A stretch of 15,168 bases of DNA from Neocallimastix lanati (nom. inval.) (lineage: Eukaryota > Neocallimastigomycota > Neocallimastigomycetes > Neocallimastigales > Neocallimastigaceae). Of the stretch, positions 6,990-14,754 are shown in pieces. The notes under the pieces were generated by a model. The model was not told where the DNA came from. It saw nothing but the letters and a program-made list of their open reading frames with translations, and did no database searches. The DNA lies in the NCBI GenBank assembly GCA_016946835.1, contig JACVTC010000616.1, positions 1 through 15,168 on the forward strand, given 5' to 3'. The translations under genes were made by a program, and so were the position numbers. The stretch's first letter is position 1; every line of letters begins with the position of its first letter.

Positions 6990-9900
6990 TCAAGCTTCTC
7001 TGTAAGCGGAGTTAAACTTTACTAAATTTTTAAAGTGAACATTCCTATCGAGTTGCTTTCCAGTCTTCTGATCGATTAGGGTTGCCGTGTTGAATTGAAT
7101 TTTTAAAATTTTAAATGGTCCATTGTAATATGGTTCTAGCTTAGTGCGGCTAAAGTTTCTAACAAGAACAAGATCACCAGCCTTTAATTCTTTTCCCTTT
7201 TTCATACTTATTTGTTCTTCTCGTCTTGTTGCCCAATACTTGTTAGCATTCTTCACATTTTCGCATGCTTCTCTAGTCCATTGATAATGACGAACAAATT
7301 TTTCCATTAAAATTTCATCATATGATTTACCTGCATTTTCAATTGTTCTTATGGCTATATCATAAGGCTGTTGGTCTTCTCTTCCATATACTAATTCAAA
7401 ACTAGAATGTCCAGTAGCTGTATTTTTGGTAGTTCGAAGTGCCCATAAAGCAGAAGGTAAAACTTCATCCCAATCTTGATTTTTCCTTCCTAATAAACGA
7501 AGTAATTTTCCAATTTCTTTATTTCGATTTTCAGTAAGGCCATTTGATTCAGGGTGGTAAGTAGCTACAAATTTAACATATACATCATAAAGATCAAGAA
7601 AGATTTTAGTCATATCAGAAGTGAATTGGACTCCATTATCAGTAGTAATAACTTGAGGTACACCATGTCTTGCAAAAACGTTTATTAAAAATTTAATTAT
7701 ATCAGAGGAAGTTATGTTTTCAGTGGGTTCGGCTTCAACCCATTTGGTAAAGTAATCAACAGTTACTATAATATATTGATTATTATTTCTTGTTTTTGGT
7801 AACGGTCCTATAATATCTAATCCTAAATGCACAAAGGGACCCTCCACTTTAGTCGGATGGTTTTCGGTTGGTTCTGGATATGGTTGAGGACGATTTAATT
7901 GGCATTTTTCACAATTACTAACAATTCTTTTGATATCTTTAATCATATGATTCCAATAAAAGTTTTTCTTAAGTCTTTGATATGTTTTGTAATATCCTTC
8001 GTGGCCAATATTATGAGCTTCTAAAATTAATTTAAACCTTTCATTTTCGTCCGTTATTAATTTTCTATAATTTCCATTGTCGATAAAGTAATCTTCACCA
8101 TCAATAACAGTAAACTTTTCATTAATAAATTCCTTTATAACTTTAGATAATAATTCTTCATTATTTCCATTAGTAATTTTTGTTAATAATATCTTTCTCT
8201 CTTCCTTACTTTTCATTCTTGAAAGAGCATCAGCTAACACATTCTTTTTGCCTGATTCATATTTTATATTAATTCCAAGCATACTAGCGGTTAGACACCA
8301 TCTTGTTTGCCTTGCATTCAAAGGTTCTTTATTCTTAAATAAACCAACTAATGGTTTATGATCTGTGTAAATAGTTGTAGGTAGTGGATTTCCTTCAATA
8401 TAAGATTTAAATTTAGTCATACAGTAAAACAAAGCGGTTCCTTCCAAATCGGTAATACCATAATTCTTTTCAGCTTTCTTTAAACTTCTACTTATAAAGT
8501 GAATTGGATGCTCCTTACCGGTTTCTTCTTCTTTTTGTAAAAGAACTCCACCAATTCCATTATACGAAGCATCAGTTCTAATGATAAAAGGTTTGTCAAA
8601 TGACGGAAATTTTAGAATAGGCGCATTGATTAATTTTTCTTTTAGGAGTTCAAAGCTTTCTTGTTGTTCTTTATTCCATTCATATTTAGTATTCTTTTTC
8701 AATAATTTACATAAAGGTGAGGTAATTTGAGCATATTTAGGAATAAAGTCACGATAATATCCTACTGCTCCTAGAAATGATCTTAATTCATGAATTGATG
8801 AAGGGGCTTCCCACTTCTTAATAGCTGTTATTTTACTTTCCATGGGACTTAATCCTTTAGTAGTAAGTTTGTGACCTAATACATCAACTTCAGTTTGAAG
8901 AAAATGGCACTTTTCAATATTAATTTTTAACTTGTTTTCTTTAAATACTTCTAATACTTGTTTAATATGAATTAAATGTTCTTCGATACTTTTTGAATAG
9001 ATCAAAACATCATCAATAAATACGTAAACAAATTCACCAATAAAAGGGAATAAAATTTTATTCATTTCTCTTTGGAAGGTTGAGGGAGCTCCAGTAAGTC
9101 CAAAAGGCATAACCTTAAATTGATAATTTCCAAACTTAGTAGTGAAAGTGGTTACTTCAACGCTTTCTTCATCCATTAAGATTTGGTGAAAACCAGAAAA
9201 TAAATCAAGAGTTGTAAATATTTTAGCTCCTCCGAGACTATCAAAAATTTCATCTATATATGGAACTGAATAAGAATCTTTTTCTGTCATATCATTGACT
9301 TTTCGGTAGTCAATGCACAAGCGCCACTTTCCATTGTGTTTTAGAATGAGTACTACTGGAGATGACCATTCTGAACAGGATGGTTCTATCAATCCTTTCT
9401 TAATAAGCTTTGTAAGTTCTTCTTTTAAGATATCTGATTTTAATTTAGTTAACCTATAACTTCTTAATTTTACTGGCTTTGCATTTGCTTTCAAACGGAT
9501 CTTATGTGGTGAAAGTTTAGAAGGAGTTAGTTCTTCTGTTGAAGTGGCAACTATGTCAATCATTTCTTTGAGAATTTTAATAATTTGTTCTTTATAATCT
9601 TTATTTAAGGTACTTAAAAATTCATCACTCTCAATAAATTCCATTGGAGTTAATTCCTTTATAATTTCCTTTTCATTATTCGTTTCTTTAACTTTTCTAA
9701 TAGTGCAAATTATACTTTCTTCATCATAATATTGATTATTTATTTTAGCTATTTCTTCGTATTCACTTTCTGACAAAAGTTTACATAAACTGTTTAAGGT
9801 CGGATGAATAAATAAACAATGATCGATTTGAGTTTTAAAGTTTATTAACATATCATAAAATGAGTCTTCTTTCTCAATAATTCTAAAGTCCGCATTAAAT

Positions 9901-10994
9901 TCATAATTATTAATTTTTACTGGTAATTGAACAATAATTCCTTCCGAGTATTCTTCATCTTGTGTTGCTAGTTGGATTCTTCCACGACTTTTTCCAACTG
10001 TTTCATATTCACCAGGTAATTTATCAAAATACTGCTTAGTAACGATGCTTAGGTTACTACAAGAATCAATTAAAAGTTTTCCTAGTACTCCGTCAACACT
10101 TGCATCAACCATTGCTAAGTCTTCTTCGGCTACTTCATTACTTTTACTTATGTAGCTATGATCATAGTTATTCACTAATAAAGTTCGTGCTATTACATTG
10201 TCTACAGTTCCAATTATTTTAGATTTTTCTAACTTTAAACCTTGAGTTAATTGTGAACGAATTTTCGGACATGCATTCAAGAGTTGACCTATCGTAATAC
10301 TGGATTTAAGATTATTTAAATCATCCATAATATTGTAAGGTTCTTTATTATTCATCATTTTGATATTCCTTTTTACTAACTGAGTATTTTCATTATTAGT
10401 TTCTTTAGTTTTTGTTGAAATTAATTTTTCCAAAGTATTAGTTTTATTTTGTTGATTATCTTTATTCATTTCTATATCTTCTATTTCATTATCAATTACA
10501 AGTATATCTTCAGATTCAACTTTTTTCTTTCCTTTTGATGAATAATTGTTGTTTTCTTCTTTACTTTCTCTTACTCTTGTTATATTTCTTAATTCCTTTT
10601 CTTTTTGTTTTTCTTTGTTAATATTTGGTTGAGTTAAAATTGAAGGAAGTATTTGATTTTTATAAACTTTATTTGGTTTATTATGTAGCTCATTTTCTTT
10701 CTTCTTTCTTAAAGCAGGAGTTGCGAAAGGACGTGGATTATCTTTTAAACTTTTATGTACTTTCTTGGAATTATTTTCTTCCTTTTCGCTGTTATTATCA
10801 TTCATTTTTCTTTTTATAGCATTTATAATGATATTATCCTCACTTTCAGTTGTGTCACTAAAATCAAATTCTTCAGATTCTTCATTAAAGGAATTATTAT
10901 CAATTGGAGTATTCTTAGTAAAAGTATTATTTTGTAAATTATTTAATGAAGCTATTGTTTTGTCACTGGGAGTGCTTCTGCTCCCATTTAGAAG
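6990..10994 (-). CDS. pol: Pol polyprotein of element A (PR-RT-RNase H-IN), reached by -1 frameshift
   Basis: The frame is open from 11024 to the stop at 6990-6992; translation should enter by frameshift at 10994-11000 (about 1,334 Pol residues). An internal Met at 10803-10805 starts a 1,271-residue stretch used here for numbering. A long charged linker comes first. Protease about 240-340 has LLIDSCSNLSIV (Asp247), with Cys where Gly is expected. RT about 430-640 has TTLDLFSGFHQ (Asp534) and VFIDDVLIYS (Asp598, Asp599). RNase H has Asp745, Glu788, Asp815 and Asp859. Integrase has the zinc residues His931, His935, Cys965 and Cys968, then Asp997, Asp1056 and Glu1092 (D,D-35-E), then a GPY/F module near 1225-1265. 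There is no chromodomain. It copies the RNA into DNA and integrates it. Every catalytic acid of RT, RNase H and IN is present; only the protease looks odd. Confidence 0.96.
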   Translation of the reverse strand, partial: LLNGSRSTPSDKTIASLNNLQNNTFTKNTPIDNNSFNEESEEFDFSDTTESEDNIIINAIKRKMNDNNSEKEENNSKKVHKSLKDNPRPFATPALRKKKENELHNKPNKVYKNQILPSILTQPNINKEKQKEKELRNITRVRESKEENNNYSSKGKKKVESEDILVIDNEIEDIEMNKDNQQNKTNTLEKLISTKTKETNNENTQLVKRNIKMMNNKEPYNIMDDLNNLKSSITIGQLLNACPKIRSQLTQGLKLEKSKIIGTVDNVIARTLLVNNYDHSYISKSNEVAEEDLAMVDASVDGVLGKLLIDSCSNLSIVTKQYFDKLPGEYETVGKSRGRIQLATQDEEYSEGIIVQLPVKINNYEFNADFRIIEKEDSFYDMLINFKTQIDHCLFIHPTLNSLCKLLSESEYEEIAKINNQYYDEESIICTIRKVKETNNEKEIIKELTPMEFIESDEFLSTLNKDYKEQIIKILKEMIDIVATSTEELTPSKLSPHKIRLKANAKPVKLRSYRLTKLKSDILKEELTKLIKKGLIEPSCSEWSSPVVLILKHNGKWRLCIDYRKVNDMTEKDSYSVPYIDEIFDSLGGAKIFTTLDLFSGFHQILMDEESVEVTTFTTKFGNYQFKVMPFGLTGAPSTFQREMNKILFPFIGEFVYVFIDDVLIYSKSIEEHLIHIKQVLEVFKENKLKINIEKCHFLQTEVDVLGHKLTTKGLSPMESKITAIKKWEAPSSIHELRSFLGAVGYYRDFIPKYAQITSPLCKLLKKNTKYEWNKEQQESFELLKEKLINAPILKFPSFDKPFIIRTDASYNGIGGVLLQKEEETGKEHPIHFISRSLKKAEKNYGITDLEGTALFYCMTKFKSYIEGNPLPTTIYTDHKPLVGLFKNKEPLNARQTRWCLTASMLGINIKYESGKKNVLADALSRMKSKEERKILLTKITNGNNEELLSKVIKEFINEKFTVIDGEDYFIDNGNYRKLITDENERFKLILEAHNIGHEGYYKTYQRLKKNFYWNHMIKDIKRIVSNCEKCQLNRPQPYPEPTENHPTKVEGPFVHLGLDIIGPLPKTRNNNQYIIVTVDYFTKWVEAEPTENITSSDIIKFLINVFARHGVPQVITTDNGVQFTSDMTKIFLDLYDVYVKFVATYHPESNGLTENRNKEIGKLLRLLGRKNQDWDEVLPSALWALRTTKNTATGHSSFELVYGREDQQPYDIAIRTIENAGKSYDEILMEKFVRHYQWTREACENVKNANKYWATRREEQISMKKGKELKAGDLVLVRNFSRTKLEPYYNGPFKILKIQFNTATLIDQKTGKQLDRNVHFKNLVKFNSAYREA

Positions 10995-11000
10995 TTTAAA
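10948..11000 (-). promoter_or_regulatory. -1 ribosomal frameshift signal (UUUAAAC plus predicted H-type pseudoknot)
   Basis: In gag frame the - strand reads T TTA AAC at 11000-10994, the classic X XXY YYZ heptamer, two codons before the gag stop (10988-10990). The pol frame is the -1 frame and is open here. After a 7-nt spacer (10993-10987), TGGGAG (10986-10981) can pair with CTCCCA (10972-10967), a 6-bp stem. Loop bases GAAGC (10978-10974) can pair with GCTTC (10952-10948), a 5-bp second stem, giving an H-type pseudoknot with loops of 2, 1 and 14 nt. Spacer and geometry match known signals. The pairing is seen in the sequence; its activity is inferred. Confidence 0.85.
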
Positions 11001-11899
11001 GACTTTTTGGAATATATTTCTTTTTTATTTTTTTCCATAATCTTATTTAATTGAGGGCAATAGTATGAGTAATGACCTTCTTCCTTACAAAAGAAGCAAG
11101 TTTTAATAGATAAATTTCTCATTTTCTGGGTTGATTCTTCTATAATATCTTGAGGTTTCGGTTTATTATTTGTTTGACTTGTTTGGAAAGTTTCGTTTCT
11201 TCTTTTAGGATAAAGTCTTGAAGTAGTACTGTTTTGATTATTTTGATTATGCTGGGAATTATTAACATTATAGGTATTAATATTATTGTTCCTTACAGAA
11301 AGTCTATCTACTTTCTCGGCAATTTTGAAAGCTTTCTCCATACTTATATCATCTTTAAGGGATAATTTCTTCCAGGCTTCATAATTATTTTGAATAGAAT
11401 CAATATAATCTAGTACACCAATGCGCTTTCTTCTCTTTTTATCAAGTTTAGTGTACAAAGTTCTATATCTTACATTAAAGTCTTTAATCTTTTCGTTTCT
11501 TTTAATTCGCATTGCACGAAGTTCTTTAAGAAGTAAATTTTGGTCTTCTTTAATACCGTAAAAATTTTCAAGACTTGAAATAATTTTTCCAAGAGAAGGA
11601 AATTTAATATCATCATCAACATTTTCTTCTTCATCATCTTCTTCTTCTTCATCTGATGAATCATCACTTTCATCATCACTATCTTCTCCCAAATCTTCAA
11701 TAACGCGTTGTACTTCACCAGAGCTGGTAAGTAAACAAGCATTAAATATTGTTTCTGGATCTGTAATACCTTGTATCTTGATCCAAAGTTTTAATTCAGT
11801 AGCCCAGGACTTAATATCTAAATTGTCCTTGCTAAGTTTCACAATATCTCTTAATTCTTTTTTCAATTCTTTAAAGCTCAAAGTTGTTTCCTTGGACAT
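10988..11899 (-). CDS. gag: Gag of element A (capsid and zinc-knuckle nucleocapsid, 303 aa)
   Basis: The structural protein that assembles the particle and binds RNA. I chose the ATG at 11897-11899 (MSKETTLSF): it follows CAAA, so it has A at -3, and it starts the conserved part; an in-frame ATG at 11963-11965 would add 22 hydrophobic residues without Gag likeness. Visible parts: WATELKLWIKIQG near residue 30, a run of acidic residues (EDSDDESDDSSDEEEE) near 75-105, capsid helices FPSLGKIISSLENFYG and MEKAFKIAEKVDRL, a polar Asn-rich linker, and the CCHC knuckle CFFCKEEGHYSYYC close to the C-terminus. The last two codons follow the slippery heptamer, so a fraction of ribosomes should continue as Gag-Pol of about 1,636 residues. 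Confidence 0.93.
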   Translation of the reverse strand: MSKETTLSFKELKKELRDIVKLSKDNLDIKSWATELKLWIKIQGITDPETIFNACLLTSSGEVQRVIEDLGEDSDDESDDSSDEEEEDDEEENVDDDIKFPSLGKIISSLENFYGIKEDQNLLLKELRAMRIKRNEKIKDFNVRYRTLYTKLDKKRRKRIGVLDYIDSIQNNYEAWKKLSLKDDISMEKAFKIAEKVDRLSVRNNNINTYNVNNSQHNQNNQNSTTSRLYPKRRNETFQTSQTNNKPKPQDIIEESTQKMRNLSIKTCFFCKEEGHYSYYCPQLNKIMEKNKKEIYSKKSLNF

Positions 11900-12074
11900 T
11901 TTGTTTAAATATTTCTTGTTGTATATTAATGAGGTGATTAAATAAGAATAAATTTGGAAATACAACTTTAAAAATATAGTTTAATAGGTAATTTAATATC
12001 GAATCAATTTTTAAAACAATATATTTTAGTAACTTTTGAAAATAATAATTTTATTTGCTTTCTTTAGTAGATAT

Positions 12075-12270
12075 AAGCTCGAAATCCTTATCGACAACTT
12101 AGTAGAAATTATAAAGCACGAGGTTCTTTTCGACTACTTTATTAAGAATAATTTTAAGTTCGAAATCTTTATCGACAACTTAATAGAATAATTTTAAGTT
12201 CGAAATCTTTATCGACAACTCAATAGAATATTTTTCAAGCTCGAAACCTTTATCGACCACTTGAATTTTG
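12075..12270 (-). repeat. About five tandem 40-bp repeats in the leader of element A
   Basis: Units start at about 12075, 12114, 12156, 12196 and 12237 (spacing 39-42 bp). The core on the + strand is AAGTTCGAAATCTTTATCG followed by ACAACTT; copies three and four are almost identical and copy two is the most diverged. Each core has a dyad: AAGTT with AACTT and CGA with TCG, so each could form a small hairpin. The array lies about 175-370 bases upstream of the gag ATG in sense. Confidence 0.85.
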
Positions 12271-12824
12271 TAATTTAGTATATTTGTAGTAATAAATTTA
12301 GAAGCAAAGTTTTATTTATTATTTTCACCTTTCAAAAATTTTTCTTTTTAAACGATAAATATTGTATTGTTATAGCTAATAAAATTATTAATTAATTATA
12401 ATTATTAAATACAAAAAAATAATCTTTATTGTCGTACAATCTGATAGTACACACTGTCTGACGTGCAGCTTACCTAATGGTGTCATGCCACGCGTGTGCC
12501 ACGATTACTATATTCAATATAAAATATAGCAGTTCAGAGCCCACTAGCCCAATTACTATGTAGGATAAACTTAATCCGATAATCTATGTACGGAATAAAA
12601 AAAATTTTAAAAGTATTCAATAATATTTTTATTAACTAACACAATATTTTCAAAGTAAATTAAGATTCTTTTACAGGAATTATTAAACAAATAAAGTATC
12701 AGTAATAAAAAAAAATAAAAAAAATTTAAATGGCGAAGTTAGCCAAAGTCTGATACTTTATATAATAAAGTGCCTTATAACTAGCACAAAGAAAAGTAAA
12801 AAAAATATATATAAAAAAAACAAT
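12271..12824 (-). other. Middle part of the element A leader
   Basis: Non-coding, with an AT-rich half and a less AT-rich patch at about 12430-12600. That patch contains the 8-bp palindrome CACGCGTG (12489-12496) and, on the - strand, TTAGGTAAGC, which resembles a 5' splice site. I could not find a convincing matching acceptor. A 76-codon frame (12726-12956, - strand) runs through this and the hairpin region; it resembles nothing I know and may only be an upstream ORF. Confidence 0.4.
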
Positions 12825-12931
12825 CTTACGCCTTCGGTGACGTAAGCTCCTTATTCGCCAGTGCTTGGAAAGTACCCGCACCTTCGTGTGTTGAAACGTT
12901 GAAGGCTGAACTATTATTACCGGGTCGGTAA
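12825..12931 (-). promoter_or_regulatory. Cluster of three hairpins in the element A leader
   Basis: Three adjacent stems in a GC-richer island: CTTACG (12825-12830) with CGTAAG (12841-12846); CCTTC (12881-12885) with GAAGG (12901-12905); TTACCG (12917-12922) with CGGTAA (12926-12931) around a 3-nt loop. They may be part of a packaging or translation-control region of the genomic RNA. Confidence 0.55.
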
Positions 12932-12964
12932 CCAAATACCTTCGTCTACTTTCCAATTAATCTC

Positions 12965-13036
12965 CAAATTAACTACTATTCAATAACCTACTATGAATAG
13001 AGTTAATTTGTTGCTATCTGAGAATACACTGTGTAT
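12965..13036 (-). promoter_or_regulatory. Long hairpin and adjacent palindrome in the element A leader
   Basis: CAAATTAACT (12965-12974) pairs with AGTTAATTTG (13001-13010), and CTATTCA (12976-12982) with TGAATAG (12994-13000). This gives 17 base pairs with a single bulged A and an 11-nt loop. Next to it lies the palindrome ATACAC-T-GTGTAT (13024-13036). Such elements near the PBS act as dimerisation or packaging signals in retroviral RNAs; here that is inference. Confidence 0.6.
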
Positions 13037-13130
13037 GAGCTCTATCCGCTCCTTGTTATAATTTTACAAAATTTGTTTTTTTAGAATCTTAATTTTACTT
13101 ATTTAAAAAAAATTTTTTTATATATATATC

Positions 13131-13176
13131 AAACAAGCGCCATAGGTTAATCAAAGGATTAACGACTTACTTGTTT
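13131..13176 (-). promoter_or_regulatory. Two-level stem-loop next to the element A PBS
   Basis: AAACAAG (13131-13137) pairs with CTTGTTT (13170-13176) and, inside it, GTTAATC (13146-13152) pairs with GATTAAC (13157-13163) around the loop AAAG. Both stems are 7 bp and perfect. It lies about 70 nt downstream of the PBS in sense, where packaging signals are often found. Confidence 0.55.
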
Positions 13177-13246
13177 ATCAATATAAAATAAAAAAAATTA
13201 AAAAAAAAAAAAAAATCTATGTTATTTACTATTATTTCTATTTAAT

Positions 13247-13264
13247 TCCCCGATATCTCCACCA
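13247..13264 (-). promoter_or_regulatory. Primer-binding site of element A
   Basis: Six bases inside the 5' LTR, the - strand reads TGGTGGAGATATCGGGGA, beginning with TGG as expected for pairing to a tRNA CCA end. In + strand writing it ends TCTCCACCA, the same nine bases as at the PBS of element B, and 13 of the last 17 positions agree. The primer tRNA is not assigned. Confidence 0.75.
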
Positions 13265-13270
13265 TATAAA

Positions 13271-13618
13271 TGTTAAGGTTTTAGAGAATTAAATAAAAAT
13301 AAAGTAAGGAAACACAAATTTTATTCATTTATTTATTATTTTTATTTATTTTATTAATTTTACTTGATTTTATTTTATTTTATTTTATTTGATTTGATTT
13401 TATTTTATTTAATGATATTTAAAAATTAGTAGCAAAATTTACAACTATTTATACTTTTTTTTCAAGGCATAAAAGTTGTTCTTGCCACTAAATTACATTT
13501 TATTATTATTTTTCTTTTTATATATAAAAACTATTAAATTTAAATTGATTTTTATAATCAATTATATAAAATTTAATTATAACAATATAAATAAAATACA
13601 TTTATAATATTAATAAAA

Positions 13619-13657
<39 letters not shown>

Positions 13658-14139
13658 CTATCTAAAATATTACTAATAAGAATTTATTTAATTGGCTAAA
13701 ATTTTTATTACACTCTGTTAAAATATTCAAATAAAAATAAAAATACTATTCTAATATAAAGGTTTTTAATAAAATAAAATATTTTTCAATATAAAATAAA
13801 ACATTTCGATATAAAATTTTATAATAAAAAGTTAAAATATAATATATAAATTTTTAATTATCAATATATAAAAATATTATTAATATAAATTTTCATTATT
13901 AATATAAAAAAAATAAGATTTATTATTAATATTGCTAATATAAGTTTTAAATATATAAAAATATTACTATTAATATAAGATTTAATATAAAAATATAAAG
14001 TTTAATATAATTTTTGATTTAATTTTTGATCTTTGAATTTAAAAATTTATTAAAGTACAAAAATAATAATGTACACATAATGTATTAGAAATAAATCGTA
14101 GATTTAATTAAGAATGCATTATTTAGTACATTCTTATCA
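13271..14139 (-). repeat. 5' LTR of element A
   Basis: An 869-bp repeat matching 6102-6971. In sense it begins TGATAAG and ends CTTAACA. It contains a 32-T run (13621-13652) on the + strand. U3 would be about 690 bp if the TATA box below is used. Confidence 0.95.
13445..13453 (-). promoter_or_regulatory. Probable TATA box of the element A promoter
   Basis: The - strand reads TATAAATAG in a GTATAAATAG context, about 690 bases into the LTR. The same site is in the 3' LTR at 6276-6284. Transcription would start about 30 bases further on, leaving roughly 145 bases of R and U5. In such AT-rich DNA a TATA match alone is weak evidence. Confidence 0.45.
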
Positions 14140-14144
14140 CTAAA

Positions 14145-14738
14145 TGATACAATATAAGTAATAAAGTATCAGATTTCTATTTATAACGAGGTCGAGCAAA
14201 TAGGGAATTTGTAAAATAATATATTCCAACTCAAAGATAATAAATAATAATTTACACAAAATAATAAAATTTATTATTTCTTTTTTAAATCTTGTTTTTA
14301 TTTATTTATTTATTTTACATAAATTATTACAATTATATTTATATTCTCTGAATATAATGATTTTTATCTATCTCTAATAATTCAATTTATATTAATATCT
14401 TAATAATAATTTTACTTATAATTGTAGGATTCAACTCTTATCCTTTAACTATAAGTAATTACTTAATTATTTAAACTAAACTATAAGTTCTCTAAAACTA
14501 TTATTTTACTCAATTAGAATTTTTAAAACAACAAGAAAAACTCTCTCTTTAACTTTTATTTCATTCTCTTCTTTTAAATTTATTAATTAATTTTATCTTG
14601 AATATTATTGGCTGTCTAATTAATTTTTAATCTATTTATAAAATGATTTAGTATATATATTGCAATTATTTTTCACTATATTATTATAGGATTTTCTCTT
14701 TGTTAATTTTCTTGCGTATTTCTAGCTGTATTGTATCA
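14145..14738 (-). mobile_element. Element C: solo LTR related to the LTR of element B
   Basis: A 594-bp segment with inverted ends TGATACAATA and TATTGTATCA. It is colinear with the B LTR: the same start (TGATAC, then ATA), GGAATT at offset about 59 in both, AAAATAATATATTC at offsets 70 and 68, and TTACATAAATTATTA at about 180 and 171. There is no internal region or second copy, so it is a solo LTR, usually left by LTR-LTR recombination. It is in the same orientation as B but clearly older or of another subfamily. Flanks TAAA (14141-14144) and TGAA (14739-14742) agree at three of four bases and may be a decayed target duplication. Confidence 0.75.
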
Positions 14739-14754
14739 TGAAGATTTCGTTACA
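14739..14754. repeat. Right half of the split 36-bp palindrome
   Basis: TGAAGATTTCGTTACA mirrors TGTAACGAAATCCTCA at 3229-3244 with one mismatch in 16. Base C at 14140, between A and C, supplies the remaining palindrome position. See the left half. Confidence 0.7.

Larger units (their letters stand above)
6102..14139 (-). mobile_element. Element A: full-length Ty3/gypsy LTR retrotransposon
   Basis: An 8,038-bp element with LTRs at 6102-6971 and 13271-14139. In - strand order: 5' LTR, PBS (13247-13264), structured leader of about 1.35 kb with 40-bp tandem repeats, gag (10988-11899), -1 frameshift signal (10948-11000), pol (PR-RT-RNase H-IN), PPT and 3' LTR. The order PR-RT-RH-IN defines Ty3/gypsy; there is no chromodomain and no envelope. 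The LTRs differ by one base and one T in a homopolymer, and both genes are open, so it inserted recently. No target duplication is seen: AGTT lies on the left and CTAA on the right. Confidence 0.95.

Noticed and set aside
6990-10994. Envelope gene or chromodomain in element A
   Set aside because: Pol ends shortly after the GPY/F module and 18 bases before the LTR; there is no room and no motif for either.
11470-11742. 90-codon Met- and Lys-rich ORF inside gag of element A
   Set aside because: It is the other frame of the acidic gag stretch (GAT/GAA repeats read as ATG/AAG).
12455-12475. Spliced leader using GGTAAGC as a donor
   Set aside because: The donor match is good, but no clear branch site and acceptor were found before the gag ATG.
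12726-12956. Separate 76-codon gene in the leader of element A
   Set aside because: No recognisable domain, and it covers strong hairpins that better explain the sequence; at most an upstream ORF.
14145-14754. A DNA transposon or MITE with long inverted ends
   Set aside because: The body is colinear with the B LTR, and the outer 16-bp arm is better explained as half of the split palindrome; no transposase and no matching outer duplication are seen.
3229-14754. A single LTR of about 630 bp (the 3' LTR of D) split by A and B
   Set aside because: Not excluded, but less likely: the C body has the orientation of B (- strand) while D is on the + strand, and B's own LTR ends define the LTR edge at TGATAC.
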